Assembly: GCA_016721765.1 (NCBI GenBank)
Contig: JADKHO010000001.1
Coordinates: 856,001-920,000 of the forward strand
Source: Bacteroidota bacterium
Lineage (GTDB): Bacteria; Bacteroidota; Bacteroidia; UBA4408
Direction of reading: 5' to 3'
Length of the DNA: 64,000 nucleotides
The translations under genes were made by a program, and so were the position numbers. Numbering within the stretch: position 1 is the stretch's first letter; each line of letters starts with the position of its first letter. Of this stretch, positions 32,350 to 41,073 are shown piece by piece. The notes under the pieces are model-generated. The model was not told the DNA's origin. It was given only the letters and a program-made list of their open reading frames with translations, and ran no database searches.

Positions 32350-32818
32350 GTGGTGGGTTTCTAAAAACCAGATTTATTCTTTCTTCTAATCGAATAATGA
32401 TTTTTTCTATGCTTTCAAACTTCTGATCTCGCTCCCAATGATATTTCTCCCTCGTTTTTACAATGCTCTGAATCTGATTTAAACATTCTGAAAGGATTTG
32501 CTCTAAATGGACAATTTGTTCTGAATTTGGAACGATATAGCTTTGGTCTAGGTAAGACATCACCGCAGAGCGAATAAAGGCGGTAATTGTCATTTTATGC
32601 CTTTTCGCTGCATGCTCTACTTTGCTGAACTCTCCATTGCTGTTTGAAAAGTTGACAGTAAACTCTGGTTTATGATTGCGCTGGGTCTGCTTGTATTTCA
32701 AAAGGTACTCCTTGCGGTAAGCAAGTTTCGCTGCCTTAATTTCCGCATCCGTTCCCTTTTCAAGAACTCCTGTAGCTTCTAAATATTCCCATAGTCCGTT
32801 ATTGTTCCTTTTGCTCAT
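32315..32818 (-). CDS. MobC-like mobilization accessory protein
   Basis: 167 aa. A central segment FSKVEHAAKRHKMTITAFIRSAVMSYL resembles the ribbon-helix-helix DNA-binding unit of MobC/relaxosome accessory proteins, followed by a helical, coiled-coil-like C-terminus (YHWERDQKFESIEKIIIRLEERI). Such proteins bind at the transfer origin and help the relaxase open DNA. It lies between the coupling protein and the relaxase, overlapping both (20 and 35 bases). Confidence 0.75.
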   Translation of the reverse strand: MSKRNNNGLWEYLEATGVLEKGTDAEIKAAKLAYRKEYLLKYKQTQRNHKPEFTVNFSNSNGEFSKVEHAAKRHKMTITAFIRSAVMSYLDQSYIVPNSEQIVHLEQILSECLNQIQSIVKTREKYHWERDQKFESIEKIIIRLEERINLVFRNPPLAQNDCQSKIL

Positions 32819-34256
32819 TTACTTTTTGATTTAGGGGTAATACAGGAATGCTTTCAGAAGCTAGTTGCCCGATAATCTCCGGAGCTTGAATGTTGCTAAA
32901 GTCTTTAAACTTCGACTGTCGGTAGTAAGGTTTAAGTCTCGCCATTATGGGTTGATGGTGTCCACAAATCAAGATAGCTTGGGTATCTTTCATTGTTCTG
33001 ATTTCATCATTAGTCATGAGTGGTCGAACTACCGTTCTTTCCTTTTCATCTTTGTATTCATATCTTCCTAAGGTTTGTTCTAACTCTTTCGCTGTTTCTA
33101 GAGAAGTTCCAGTGAAATACATTTTTGCAAAACAGTTCGATTTGATAGCATCTGCATTATTCTTTCCATAATGATTTACCAATTGATTAAAATCTTGTAC
33201 CAAGAGCATGATTCCTGAGCGGTGCTTTCTGACATTGGCAACTGCTAGTGATAATGTTGGAAGGTAGAGTGATGATGCTTCATCAATTAACAAGAAAATA
33301 TCCTTCTCCTTTTCATTAGGAAAGCGTGATAGAAGGAAAGCAAAGAATTGTTCGAAGAAAAGTGAGGTTAAGACAGAATAATATTTTTGGTCGGCAACTG
33401 AATTTTGTATGAACAATGCTGTTGGTTTGTTTCTAAATTCGATAAGGTCAAGGCTATCAGTTGATGTAACTTTTGCAATGGATTCATCATTGAAAAGTTG
33501 AAGCGCAGCTTTGCAAGTTGCAATGACTCCACTTACAACTTTGTCATCATAAGCGATAAAGGATTTGTATTCAGCAAACAGAATTTCATCTGCGTATTCT
33601 GAAAACAAAGCATCTACTGATTCAGGATTTCCACCTAATCGGTTTAAGAGTTGCCTTACATTGTAAAGATTTTGAAATTCGGGTGCTTGTTTTTTCAAGA
33701 TGGTGATAAGCATGGCAAGCAAGGATGTCGCTTGAGAATTCCAAAAAGGGTCTTTGCTTTTTCCTCCTAATGCATTTTCAATTAAGAGTGAAGCAACCTT
33801 CTGAATATCCGATGAGCTTTGCGCTCTGACAAGTGGATTGTAACCAGAAGAATTATTTGGATTAGCAAAGTTCAGTACTTTTATTTCATATCCTCTTTGC
33901 TTTAAGAATCCTGCACTTTTTGAAAAAAGTTCACCCGATGGATCGTGAATGACAAAACTTCCTTTCATAGTGTAAAGTGAGGGAAAGAGTACCACGCTTG
34001 ATTTTCCTGTACCAGTGCCTCCAATGATGAGCGAATTCTGATACGAATTTTTAACTGATAAATTTCTTCTGCCTGTGAGGCAGAAGCCATATTCTCTGCT
34101 TGATAGCAGTGTTCTAGCACTTACAAATTCTGCATTGTAGCTATCCTTCTTTTTAGGAATAGCAGTCCAAGCGAATTGTATAAACTCGAAGATTCCTTTG
34201 AAAATACTTTCTAGAAGTTTTATAAAGAGTATGAGGAGTTGTTCTATGATTTTCAT
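32799..34256 (-). CDS. VirD4/TraG-type coupling protein
   Basis: 485 aa with an N-terminal hydrophobic segment (about 1-30) instead of a full pair of transmembrane helices. Walker A is GGTGTGKSS (79-87), followed by VIHDPSGELFSKSAGFL, the usual TraG start, and Walker B is FLLIDEAS. TMKDTQAILICGHHQPIMARL completes the fold. It pumps the relaxase-DNA complex into a secretion channel. No other type IV secretion channel genes are in the window, so the element is probably mobilizable and uses channels of other elements. It overlaps the MobC gene. Confidence 0.88.
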   Translation of the reverse strand: MKIIEQLLILFIKLLESIFKGIFEFIQFAWTAIPKKKDSYNAEFVSARTLLSSREYGFCLTGRRNLSVKNSYQNSLIIGGTGTGKSSVVLFPSLYTMKGSFVIHDPSGELFSKSAGFLKQRGYEIKVLNFANPNNSSGYNPLVRAQSSSDIQKVASLLIENALGGKSKDPFWNSQATSLLAMLITILKKQAPEFQNLYNVRQLLNRLGGNPESVDALFSEYADEILFAEYKSFIAYDDKVVSGVIATCKAALQLFNDESIAKVTSTDSLDLIEFRNKPTALFIQNSVADQKYYSVLTSLFFEQFFAFLLSRFPNEKEKDIFLLIDEASSLYLPTLSLAVANVRKHRSGIMLLVQDFNQLVNHYGKNNADAIKSNCFAKMYFTGTSLETAKELEQTLGRYEYKDEKERTVVRPLMTNDEIRTMKDTQAILICGHHQPIMARLKPYYRQSKFKDFSNIQAPEIIGQLASESIPVLPLNQKVNEQKEQ

Positions 34257-34268
34257 TTTGTTTAGGGA

Positions 34269-34406
34269 TTAGTGTTTGTTAATGTATGATTGAAGAAATA
34301 CATTGACTTGTTGTAAGATGAGTTCTGCAAGTCGGCAGCAACCCCACAACACAAGCAAGATTAGCTTCCCTATAAATTTCAGAAAAGTCCATATTGATTT
34401 GCCCAT
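34269..34406 (-). CDS. Small transmembrane protein in mobilization operon (45 aa)
   Basis: 45 aa from ATG at 34406: MGKSIWTFLKF, one transmembrane helix (about 8-25) with a Trp-Gly-Cys-Cys end, and a short amphipathic C-terminus. It fills the 160-base gap between the coupling protein and the lipoprotein gene, in line with the operon. Function unknown. Confidence 0.5.
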   Translation of the reverse strand: MGKSIWTFLKFIGKLILLVLWGCCRLAELILQQVNVFLQSYINKH

Positions 34407-34417
34407 GTTTTCCAGTT

Positions 34418-35131
34418 TTAAAAATTAAGGTTCGCAGAAATTGTCACTTTCGCTCCTTTGCTCTCTAGTAGCTTCTTGTAGAATTCAGAAATGATTTGAA
34501 AACGTGCATCGCTTTTAATGTCCTTAGGTTGATATATGAAATAGATTTCAATACCACCTAGCGGACTTATTAAAAGCTCCTTTTCAAATCTTTTCTGTAA
34601 TGAGTCTGGCTGATTTTTCACAAGTTCAAAATCTCCCTTTCGATAGAATGAAAACTCTTGAGTATTCTCCATCAAATCGCTGTATACCAATAAAATTCTT
34701 CTATCTGACTTGCTCTGACTTAATTGATTAAGTTCTCGTACTATGGGTAAATAGATGGAAGAGTTTTCTTTCTCAACTGTATCATTAGGGCTTTCTGCCA
34801 AATTTGATTCAATTGCAATTTTGAACTTCCTGATTTCACCTTTTCTTTCCATTTCATTAGAAAGCCACTTGTTTTGAGGCTCAATCTTCACTTGGCTTCT
34901 TTGATTATAGCTAACATCACTCAAGTTCTGAAACTTGAAGATGGCTCCATTCAAAGGGTTTTCTGTTAAACCGAAGAGAGAAAATATCTCTTCGGTTTTT
35001 GGTTGCGCTATTATAGAATCTGTAACATCTCTTGCTATAACAAGCTCTGTTGTTGTGTTCTTTTCAGAAACACAAGCAACGAACAAAGTAATTAGCAAAA
35101 GAATTCCTAACGTTTTGAGAAGAGCTTTCAT
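34418..35131 (-). CDS. Lipoprotein with VWA-like first motif, mobilization operon
   Basis: 237 aa with a lipobox (FVAC, Cys20). It continues with LVIARDVTDSIIAQP, where D-x-T-x-S recalls the metal-ion site of von Willebrand A domains, and with RRILLVYSDLMENT and GGIEIYFIYQP strands typical of that fold. So it is likely a membrane-attached VWA-like protein. It overlaps the next gene upstream by 4 bases, in the same operon as the coupling protein; role unknown, possibly linked to the transfer apparatus. Confidence 0.65.
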   Translation of the reverse strand: MKALLKTLGILLLITLFVACVSEKNTTTELVIARDVTDSIIAQPKTEEIFSLFGLTENPLNGAIFKFQNLSDVSYNQRSQVKIEPQNKWLSNEMERKGEIRKFKIAIESNLAESPNDTVEKENSSIYLPIVRELNQLSQSKSDRRILLVYSDLMENTQEFSFYRKGDFELVKNQPDSLQKRFEKELLISPLGGIEIYFIYQPKDIKSDARFQIISEFYKKLLESKGAKVTISANLNF

Positions 35132-36210
35132 GATTGTTTGGTGTTAGTTGTGGTAAGAGAAAAGGAGAAATCCTCAATATTCGGGTCAGGTAAAACATCA
35201 GAAAAGCAGTTGGGTATTGCACCGTCTGTTCGGAAAGTTCGGTTGGTTGATTTGAATATTTCCAAAGTCTCCCAATACATTTTACGTAATCTATCAATTA
35301 CATAATTGGCATGGTAACCGATGCGCACCCTTTGCTTGGTGTTTTCCAAAATGCTCTGTTTGATTCTATCACGCTCTGCTTTTAAAACCTGAATCTCCTC
35401 TTTCAGTTTTTTAATTGCTTTGGTAGTCCCCATCTTATGGGCATTCTCTTTCAGCTCTGTCCATGTAGGAAGAATCGAGAATGAAAACAAGGTTGAAACA
35501 ATAAAGAAGAACAGATTAAACAGTATAAAATACCCAGGGCTAATGTGTACTTCGTGATTTGCCAAGTAACTTGACCTGAAAATTGCGAGTACTGAAAAAA
35601 CCAATGTTACTGTCAGGAGAGAGCCGATAACGATTAGTCTTCTATACAATGTACTCTTTGCCTCTTTGTAGAGAAAAGGAACCATGTGCGAAAACACCAT
35701 CACTGCAAAGGAGATGGATATGGAAAGAATTAATGAGAACAGAAAGTTTTCTCCTGTTACTTGAAAAGATTTGCTGTTGAAGATTACTTCTCCGCTAAAT
35801 ATCATTAGGCTTGCAATTACTGCCCATCTGATTCGGGAAGCGAAGTTCCCCTCACTATGGTTTCCTAACTCATATTCATGGTTATGGATTTGGCTCTGCT
35901 TTTCAAGAATCTCTGTTTCGAGACTCTTGTCCCTGTCCTTAAAGTAATCTGCATCCATTTTAGCTTCAGGGAAATTAGCCCCAGGCTGTATGTGATGAAG
36001 TACATCTGAGGCGAGCATTTCATAGCCCGTTTTGAGTTCTCCAGTATAGTTTTCGAGTTTGTCGTCCTCTACAGCTGGGAGATTGCGCTTGGCAAAATGC
36101 TTTGCGTTTTTTATTGCTAATTCTTTAAGGTTAGCGTCCTTTTTTCGGATTATTTCTTCCAGTTTTGAGTCCATAGGGCTTCCGGAAGCAATTGAAATTG
36201 CGTTATTCAT
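35128..36210 (-). CDS. Multi-transmembrane protein of the mobilization operon
   Basis: 360 aa. A charged, helical N-terminal part (1-130) is followed by four likely transmembrane helices at about 132-145, 158-178, 190-210 and 225-247, and then a coiled-coil with LKEEIQVLKAERDRIKQSI and a C-terminal tail. The gene is the first of the minus-strand mobilization operon and overlaps the lipoprotein by 4 bases. No family is recognised; the design suggests a membrane scaffold for transfer. Confidence 0.6.
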   Translation of the reverse strand: MNNAISIASGSPMDSKLEEIIRKKDANLKELAIKNAKHFAKRNLPAVEDDKLENYTGELKTGYEMLASDVLHHIQPGANFPEAKMDADYFKDRDKSLETEILEKQSQIHNHEYELGNHSEGNFASRIRWAVIASLMIFSGEVIFNSKSFQVTGENFLFSLILSISISFAVMVFSHMVPFLYKEAKSTLYRRLIVIGSLLTVTLVFSVLAIFRSSYLANHEVHISPGYFILFNLFFFIVSTLFSFSILPTWTELKENAHKMGTTKAIKKLKEEIQVLKAERDRIKQSILENTKQRVRIGYHANYVIDRLRKMYWETLEIFKSTNRTFRTDGAIPNCFSDVLPDPNIEDFSFSLTTTNTKQS

Positions 36211-36271
36211 TTTGGTTATTTTTAAAGGTTAGTAATTATTGACTTTAGGGGGAAAACGGGGTGCACTTGGA

Positions 36272-36315
36272 GTGCGGAAATGTGGTGCGGAAATGCACCA
36301 TTTTGCATCAAAATG
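36272..36315. repeat. Short direct repeats and hairpin next to tRNA fragment
   Basis: GTGCGGAAATG occurs twice in tandem (36272-36282 and 36285-36295), followed by CATTTTG-CAT-CAAAATG (36299-36315), a 7-bp perfect hairpin. The cluster lies about 40 bases to the left of the tRNA-Leu fragment and could be integrase arm sites of the element end. Confidence 0.5.
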
Positions 36316-36355
36316 CAGGGTGCGCTCAGGCGGTTTTATTGGTATTCCAGCAATG

Positions 36356-36417
36356 AAGTAAGGACTTAAAATCCTGTGGCCATTGCGGCCGTATCGGTTC
36401 GATTCCGATCCCGGGTA
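36356..36417 (+). tRNA. 3' part of tRNA-Leu(UAA), probable attachment site
   Basis: The anticodon arm with TAA at 36367-36369, the long variable arm (GGCC...GGCC) typical of Leu tRNA, the T arm (ATCGG-TTCGATT-CCGAT) and the 3' acceptor strand (CCCGGGTA) are all present. The 5' acceptor and D arm that should pair with this end are missing: the bases before 36356 do not form a matching acceptor strand. A tRNA 3' end cut off from its 5' half is what integration into a tRNA gene leaves. An intact copy would be expected at the other end of the element, outside this window. The fragment marks the probable right end of the island. Confidence 0.75.
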
Positions 36418-36418
36418 C

Positions 36419-36470
36419 AAAATTCAGAGCGAAAATGAGGGCGAGAGCTATCATTTTAGTTCTGAATTTT
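36419..36470 (+). terminator. Terminator-like hairpin after tRNA fragment
   Basis: AAAATTCAGA (36419-36428) pairs with TCTGAATTTT (36461-36470), and inside them AAAATGA (36432-36438) pairs with TCATTTT (36451-36457). It directly follows the tRNA 3' end and ends in a T-rich stretch, as expected of the original tRNA terminator. Confidence 0.6.
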
Positions 36471-36536
36471 TACTCCTTTTCTTTTTGTTTCTTATTCCTT
36501 TTCATAAAATTTTAAACCTCTGTAACCTCACTCACA

Positions 36537-36660
36537 TCCTCGTTTAGATCAGCATAACGAGGATGCCACAAGTATGCGTTTGCAACGCATAAAATAAAAA
36601 AATCCATTTCTGCTGTCACTTCATTTCAAAGGTGTAGTGAAAAATTAAGCAAACAAATTT
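36537..36660 (+). repeat. Dispersed ~124-bp repeat, copy 1
   Basis: Starts TCCTCGTTTAGATCAGC and ends GCAAACAAATTT, and aligns along its length with 40788-40910. It contains a palindromic core (ATGCGTT/AACGCAT) and a CTCG...CGAG pair. It lies in the gap 36471-36914 just outside the presumed island end. The remainder of that gap shows nothing else clear. Confidence 0.7.
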
Positions 36661-36914
36661 TTATAAAGGGGCCACTCACCACATCCATAACTCGTCCGCT
36701 TGCGCATGGCGGATGCTCTTAATTTGCGGTTGCAATAGCGGTTTCTAACTTATAGAGCTTTGTTCGATTTAACAACCTTGAAACTTAAATAGTGCACCGG
36801 GGGTTTGAGCGAATATGAGATTTAATCTTAGCTTTATAAATTAAAAATCTTGCTGATGAGAAAATTAGGTGCACAAATTAAATCAGTAACTAGCGCTAAC
36901 TTAAATTGTAAAGA

Positions 36915-37418
36915 ATGAAAAAAATACTAATAATGTTTGTTTTGCTTTCAACCGTTTCAGTAGCACAAACAGTAAGTTTAAACGACTTAATTGAAAAATC
37001 GAAGTGTAAAACATTTGATTGTTTTAGCGATTTGGTAACAAAAAAGGGATTTAGTTTTTATGAAAAGAAGGATACTTTAAAGTTTAAGTATTGTACTTTT
37101 CTTTCAAGCAAGAGTTTTGCGATACCAACAGACAAAACAGCCAACTATAAAAATGTTGCCATGATATCGATAAATACGGATGGCTCTGTAGCTACAGGTT
37201 TTAGAACAGCGGTATCAGCACATTACTTAGATTTCATGAATCAACTAAAAAAAGCCGGATTTACAGAACGGGCGAATAAAACAGTTGCTACCGGAAAAAT
37301 TGTATCTTATTTAGCTGAAGGCTATCCCAAAATTAAAATTTTAGTTGCAACCAACTCGCAAATAGATATGGATGCTTTAATGTTACCATATGTCATTACG
37401 CTTGTAAGATATCCTTAA
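36915..37418 (+). CDS. Secreted hypothetical protein (167 aa)
   Basis: 167 aa with a signal peptide (MKKILIMFVLLSTVSVAQT). The mature part is a mix of strands and helices with two Cys close to the start (CKTFDC) and a third near YCTF, likely forming disulphides. It is not recognised. It is the first gene right of the island boundary, with a separate small gene 90 bases downstream. It probably works in the periplasm or at the cell surface. Confidence 0.6.
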   Translation: MKKILIMFVLLSTVSVAQTVSLNDLIEKSKCKTFDCFSDLVTKKGFSFYEKKDTLKFKYCTFLSSKSFAIPTDKTANYKNVAMISINTDGSVATGFRTAVSAHYLDFMNQLKKAGFTERANKTVATGKIVSYLAEGYPKIKILVATNSQIDMDALMLPYVITLVRYP

Positions 37419-37508
37419 TAATCTGAAGTCAATATTCTATTGTCAAAGTTATGTTCAGACTACTTTTTTTAGCACTCTAACAAAATCCCAATCCTAATCT
37501 TTTTAACA

Positions 37509-37928
37509 ATGAACGCATACACTATTAAATTATCAAACGGGCGAAATACATTTTTAGGAAAATTAATTATTGCCGATAACGCGCTTTACTTTTTGTGCTC
37601 CTCTAAAGGGAATGCCCTACTTGAAAGTGCCGGTAGAAGTATTGGTGGGCTTTCGGGTTATGTTATTAAGGCATTGGCCGATCCGAGCACCAGTGGAGAA
37701 CTTCCATCGGAAATTAACGAAACAGAGCTTGTTAATTTTGCTTCTCAATTGCCGAATAGTATTGTGTTTGAGGCCAACAAAATTGAAAAAATTCAGGATA
37801 CTTGGTTAGTAAAAATGATTAAATGGGACGGTAAAAAAATTGGAGTTCCCTCGGGCTTTTCTAAAAGTTTAAAAGCAGAGCTCATTCCTTGGTCGCTAAA
37901 GCATGGTATTGCTACAAAGGGCTTATAA
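37509..37928 (+). CDS. Hypothetical cytoplasmic protein, GRAM/PH-like
   Basis: 139 aa without a signal peptide. An N-terminal pair of strands (MNAYTIKLSNGRNTFLGKLIIADNALYFL) followed by a Gly-rich section and, later, SIVFEANKIEKIQDTWLVKMIKWDGKKIGVPSG resembles bacterial PH/GRAM-like domains (first strands report on 'transcribed' element level and the IEKI strand closes the barrel). This is a fold guess only. No neighbours of known function. Confidence 0.5.
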   Translation: MNAYTIKLSNGRNTFLGKLIIADNALYFLCSSKGNALLESAGRSIGGLSGYVIKALADPSTSGELPSEINETELVNFASQLPNSIVFEANKIEKIQDTWLVKMIKWDGKKIGVPSGFSKSLKAELIPWSLKHGIATKGL

Positions 37929-37959
37929 AGTTCTGTGAATGGTAAACAAATTTGGATAT

Positions 37960-38985
37960 TTATTGGTCATTCATATCCAACACCCAATTGGAACTTAGGT
38001 AAAAATATTTTGAATTATCAATATAGAGAAGCTTCGGTTCATCTTTGCTTGTTAAATCCTCTGGATATGATTCTATTGGTTCAAAACCAATTGTACATTT
38101 TATCATCCAATCAGTATACTTTTTACTAAACCGAACTTCAAACAGGTCAAAATTAATGTGGTTGGAGTAATCGACAAAAAACCAACTATTTAAAACGAAT
38201 CGGTTAAACTGTTTTAAAGAATCGTATTGAAACAGCAAATTTCCTTCAACAGATGCGTTTTTTGTCTTTATTGGATATTGTTTCAGAAAGCTAATTTGCA
38301 TTGAATCATTAGCACCATTATGCTTATAGATGGGTTCAATAGGCAGCGCGCTTTCTAATTCGGTACTGTCGTTTATACAGTTATTAGTTAAGGGTGATTT
38401 AATGGTGAAAGAGTTTTCGGAACGCAAAAATTGAACACATTCTATTTTTTGCCTATTAAATGAAAGCACAAGTGTATCAGTGGATTTACGCGTGGCAGTA
38501 GAATTCAAATCAGGCGTGTTATTAAATCCATTTTCGCTTATGGAAGCATCTGTAATTTTTATTTTTTGCAGTAACCCTTTGTCAAATAAAAAATAATATT
38601 GATAACAAATAGTGCTGTTATTAAACGCAAGTAATTTGCACCAGCCATCCAATTTCCCTTCTGTTGTTTTAAGAACAGTTTTCGTTTCTTTTAAAACCGA
38701 ATCCGAATTGTTTTTTTTATAGGAATAATAAAATCCATTTGTTTTTCCTCCCTTTATAAAACCCTTAAATAGGATATTATTTTTTTTACCATCCGTATAG
38801 ATGATGTAGCTTCCATCTTTGAATGCATGAGGTTTTATCATACCAAATGACTGCATAAATGGATTGTCAATATAACTTGTGTCTCTATCAGTATAAACAA
38901 GTTCCGTTGTTTGTGCAACAGATAATATGGAGCAGAGCATAAAAGCAATCACCGAAATGAGAAAGGAGTGTTGAAGAATATACAT
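37960..38985 (-). CDS. Secreted hypothetical protein (341 aa)
   Basis: 341 aa with a hydrophobic signal (MYILQHSFLISVIAFMLCSILSVAQ). The first half contains MIKPHAFKDGSYIIYTDGKKNNILFKGFIKGGKTNGFYYSY, reminiscent of MORN-like or toxin-antitoxin-free 'YD' strand repeats seen in Bacteroidota secreted proteins. No T9SS sorting domain is visible. The 3' end faces the convergent GRAM-like gene, 31 bases away. Function unknown. Confidence 0.55.
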   Translation of the reverse strand: MYILQHSFLISVIAFMLCSILSVAQTTELVYTDRDTSYIDNPFMQSFGMIKPHAFKDGSYIIYTDGKKNNILFKGFIKGGKTNGFYYSYKKNNSDSVLKETKTVLKTTEGKLDGWCKLLAFNNSTICYQYYFLFDKGLLQKIKITDASISENGFNNTPDLNSTATRKSTDTLVLSFNRQKIECVQFLRSENSFTIKSPLTNNCINDSTELESALPIEPIYKHNGANDSMQISFLKQYPIKTKNASVEGNLLFQYDSLKQFNRFVLNSWFFVDYSNHINFDLFEVRFSKKYTDWMIKCTIGFEPIESYPEDLTSKDEPKLLYIDNSKYFYLSSNWVLDMNDQ

Positions 38986-39022
38986 TAGAAATAGCGCTTT
39001 GTTAATGAAGGGTTTTGCGCCT

Positions 39023-40693
39023 TTACTTCATCTTCGAACAAGGCAAATAGTCCGTGCCATAAACTGACTTTGCAACCAAATATGCTTTTCCGTAAGTGCC
39101 TCCTCCTAAATAATCTTTGTAAAAATCAACACTTCCCATCCAGCAGCCGGAAGCGTCCTTGCAAAAAACATATATCTCCTGATTATTATATTGAGAAACA
39201 GGTATACCCAAGGCGTTGGAATTTACCGACCATAAGGGTTGAGGAGCAGGATGAACCACAATTTTAACAACGGTTGAACCCGGAAATGCAGCTATATACC
39301 CTGATTTTATTTGTTCCAGTGTAATACCTCCTGCTAACGGAGCTGATTGCTCTGTCCATTCCTTTGGCATTTCTTTGCTGTTTAGCGCAGCATCGGCTTT
39401 AAGTTTTTCAGCTGGTTCTGCAGCTTTAGCAAACGCTTTCTGAAGGGCTATAAAATCATTTTCTGTTGTCCCCGTTATATTATAATTAAAAGTTCCAGTA
39501 GCATTGTCATTGTATACCGAAGAGAAAAGCTGCAGGTTATCATAAGTCCCTAATTTTGCAAAATAATTACATACAGCAGTCGAATAATAATAGTTATTCC
39601 CATCCGATGATGGTTTCATGATGTAAAACGACACGTAAGTTTTTTCCTTTGATTCCGTGGCTGCATCGTAAAGAGTTAACTTCTCAGATGCATAGCCTTT
39701 CTTTTCATCACCACTTGGAAAAACTCGGCTAAGTATTTTTACAAAATCTAATTTATTGCCTGAGTCAAGTTCCCTAACTGTTTTTGATAAATACGCCATG
39801 GCATATATATTATCTCCAAATTTAAAATCGCGTGTAAACTTTGATTCATCCTCTTGACCATAAATAATAGGCTCTTTGGAGTAAACTATTCGATGGAGGT
39901 ATTTTTTATGCATAGCACTACTGCCCTCCGGTGCGCTCTCGGCAAGAGATTTATTGTTAAATTCGAAAAACCAAGCACGATCATTTTCACTCGGATTATA
40001 CCAAGCACGGCGCATGCTATACAGGTTAGTACTACTGTAACCACCAACCCTACTCTCCACATTTAAAACCCCAAAGGCTTCATCATCATACAAAGAAGCT
40101 AATACCTGAGACCTTTCATTTGCACTAAAAAACCACTCAAATTTGGTCGTTTGATCAAAGGCAAAAATATACTTTGCAGGATCAGAAGTAGATTTTACAA
40201 CGGGAAATGAGAGGTAAGTCTGTGCTTCATCCCAATTGTCATAATCGAACCATCCCTTGTCATTTTCGGTTGGCTCTCCGTCAGGCAGCGACCTTCTTAC
40301 CATATTCAAATGTCTCCATTTGGCAGGGTCAAGGTCCTTAATCGGTTTAGAAAGATAAGCCATCGCATAAATGGGTTGGGCATACTCGAAAGTGTTGGTA
40401 AATTTAGATTCATCTTCCTTACCATAAATAATGGGCTCGGAGGAAAAAACAATTTTATGAACGTATTTTTTATGGGTAGCACTACATCCTTTTGGGGCGG
40501 GTGTGGCTAGGATGCCTTTATTTGTCTTTTCAAACCATGCTTTCCATTCAGCTGTTGGATTGTACCAAGCATAAAGCACCGAATAAGGATCTTTACTATT
40601 ATACCCTTCAAGTCGGGTAGGCGCTTGAGCACGTGAAGTACTAAAATTTACAAAAATAAAATAAACACATAGGGATAGGAATAGTTTTTTCAT
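39023..40693 (-). CDS. Secreted protein with two tandem ~180-aa repeats
   Basis: 556 aa with a signal peptide (residues 1-23, ending RAQA). Two similar halves are visible: the first from about residue 30 has AWYNPTAEWKAWF, HKKYVHKIVFSSEPIIYGKEDESKFT and PIYAMAYLSKPI, and the second from about 220 has AWYNPSENDRAWF, HKKYLHRIVYSKEPIIYGQEDESKFT and NIYAMAYLSKTV. This is an internal duplication. A third part (about 410-556) has a Cys-Trp end (DASGCWMGSVDFYKD). The family is unknown. A TTTG-N19-TAGATTTG promoter lies upstream. Confidence 0.7.
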   Translation of the reverse strand: MKKLFLSLCVYFIFVNFSTSRAQAPTRLEGYNSKDPYSVLYAWYNPTAEWKAWFEKTNKGILATPAPKGCSATHKKYVHKIVFSSEPIIYGKEDESKFTNTFEYAQPIYAMAYLSKPIKDLDPAKWRHLNMVRRSLPDGEPTENDKGWFDYDNWDEAQTYLSFPVVKSTSDPAKYIFAFDQTTKFEWFFSANERSQVLASLYDDEAFGVLNVESRVGGYSSTNLYSMRRAWYNPSENDRAWFFEFNNKSLAESAPEGSSAMHKKYLHRIVYSKEPIIYGQEDESKFTRDFKFGDNIYAMAYLSKTVRELDSGNKLDFVKILSRVFPSGDEKKGYASEKLTLYDAATESKEKTYVSFYIMKPSSDGNNYYYSTAVCNYFAKLGTYDNLQLFSSVYNDNATGTFNYNITGTTENDFIALQKAFAKAAEPAEKLKADAALNSKEMPKEWTEQSAPLAGGITLEQIKSGYIAAFPGSTVVKIVVHPAPQPLWSVNSNALGIPVSQYNNQEIYVFCKDASGCWMGSVDFYKDYLGGGTYGKAYLVAKSVYGTDYLPCSKMK

Positions 40694-40719
40694 GTTTGAT
40701 ATTTTTTTAGGCAGTACTA

Positions 40720-40750
40720 CAAATCTAAAATTTATTTAATACTTGGCAAA
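40720..40750 (-). promoter_or_regulatory. Bacteroidota-type promoter of the 556-aa gene
   Basis: On the minus strand TTTG (at 40750-40747), 19 bases, then TAGATTTG (40727-40720), an exact match to the TTTG/TAnnTTTG consensus, about 27 bases before the start codon at 40693. Confidence 0.65.
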
Positions 40751-40787
40751 TCTTACACATTTCATTTTTATTTTGCACCAGCACTCG

Positions 40788-40910
40788 TCCTCGTATTGTG
40801 CCGCATAGCGAGGATGCCATAAGTATGCGTTTGCAAAGCCTAAAATAAAAAAATCCATTTCTGCCTCCACTCCATTTCCAAGCGGCATTGAAAAACCCAG
40901 CAAACAAGTT
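40788..40910 (+). repeat. Dispersed ~124-bp repeat, copy 2
   Basis: Starts TCCTCGTATTGTGCCGC and ends GCAAACAAGTT, colinear with 36537-36660 at high similarity (the central part around AAAATAAAAAAATCCATTTC is identical). It lies in the gap 40694-41073 between the divergent 556-aa gene and the aldehyde dehydrogenase. Confidence 0.7.
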
Positions 40911-41011
40911 CATGTATGCTACAAACCGATTTACAAAAAAACGATGCGTTCGATACAAACCGTTTAAGCTCAATTAAAACCACCATTCCCTATTTTTAGA
41001 TTCTTCCTTCA

Positions 41012-41045
41012 TTGCCTCCAAAGTAAATACTATTTCCTACCTTTG
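41012..41045 (+). promoter_or_regulatory. Bacteroidota-type promoter of the aldehyde dehydrogenase
   Basis: TTG (41012-41014) and TACCTTTG (41038-41045) fit the -33/-7 elements, with a slightly long spacing of 23 bases. The start codon lies 28 bases after the -7 box. Confidence 0.5.
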
Positions 41046-41073
41046 CACCCTCAAAAAAATAAATAAACATCCA

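Noticed and set aside
36229..36420. 63-codon frame on the minus strand (MYPGSESN...)
   Set aside because: It lies over the tRNA-Leu fragment; such frames are typical antisense artefacts of tRNA genes.
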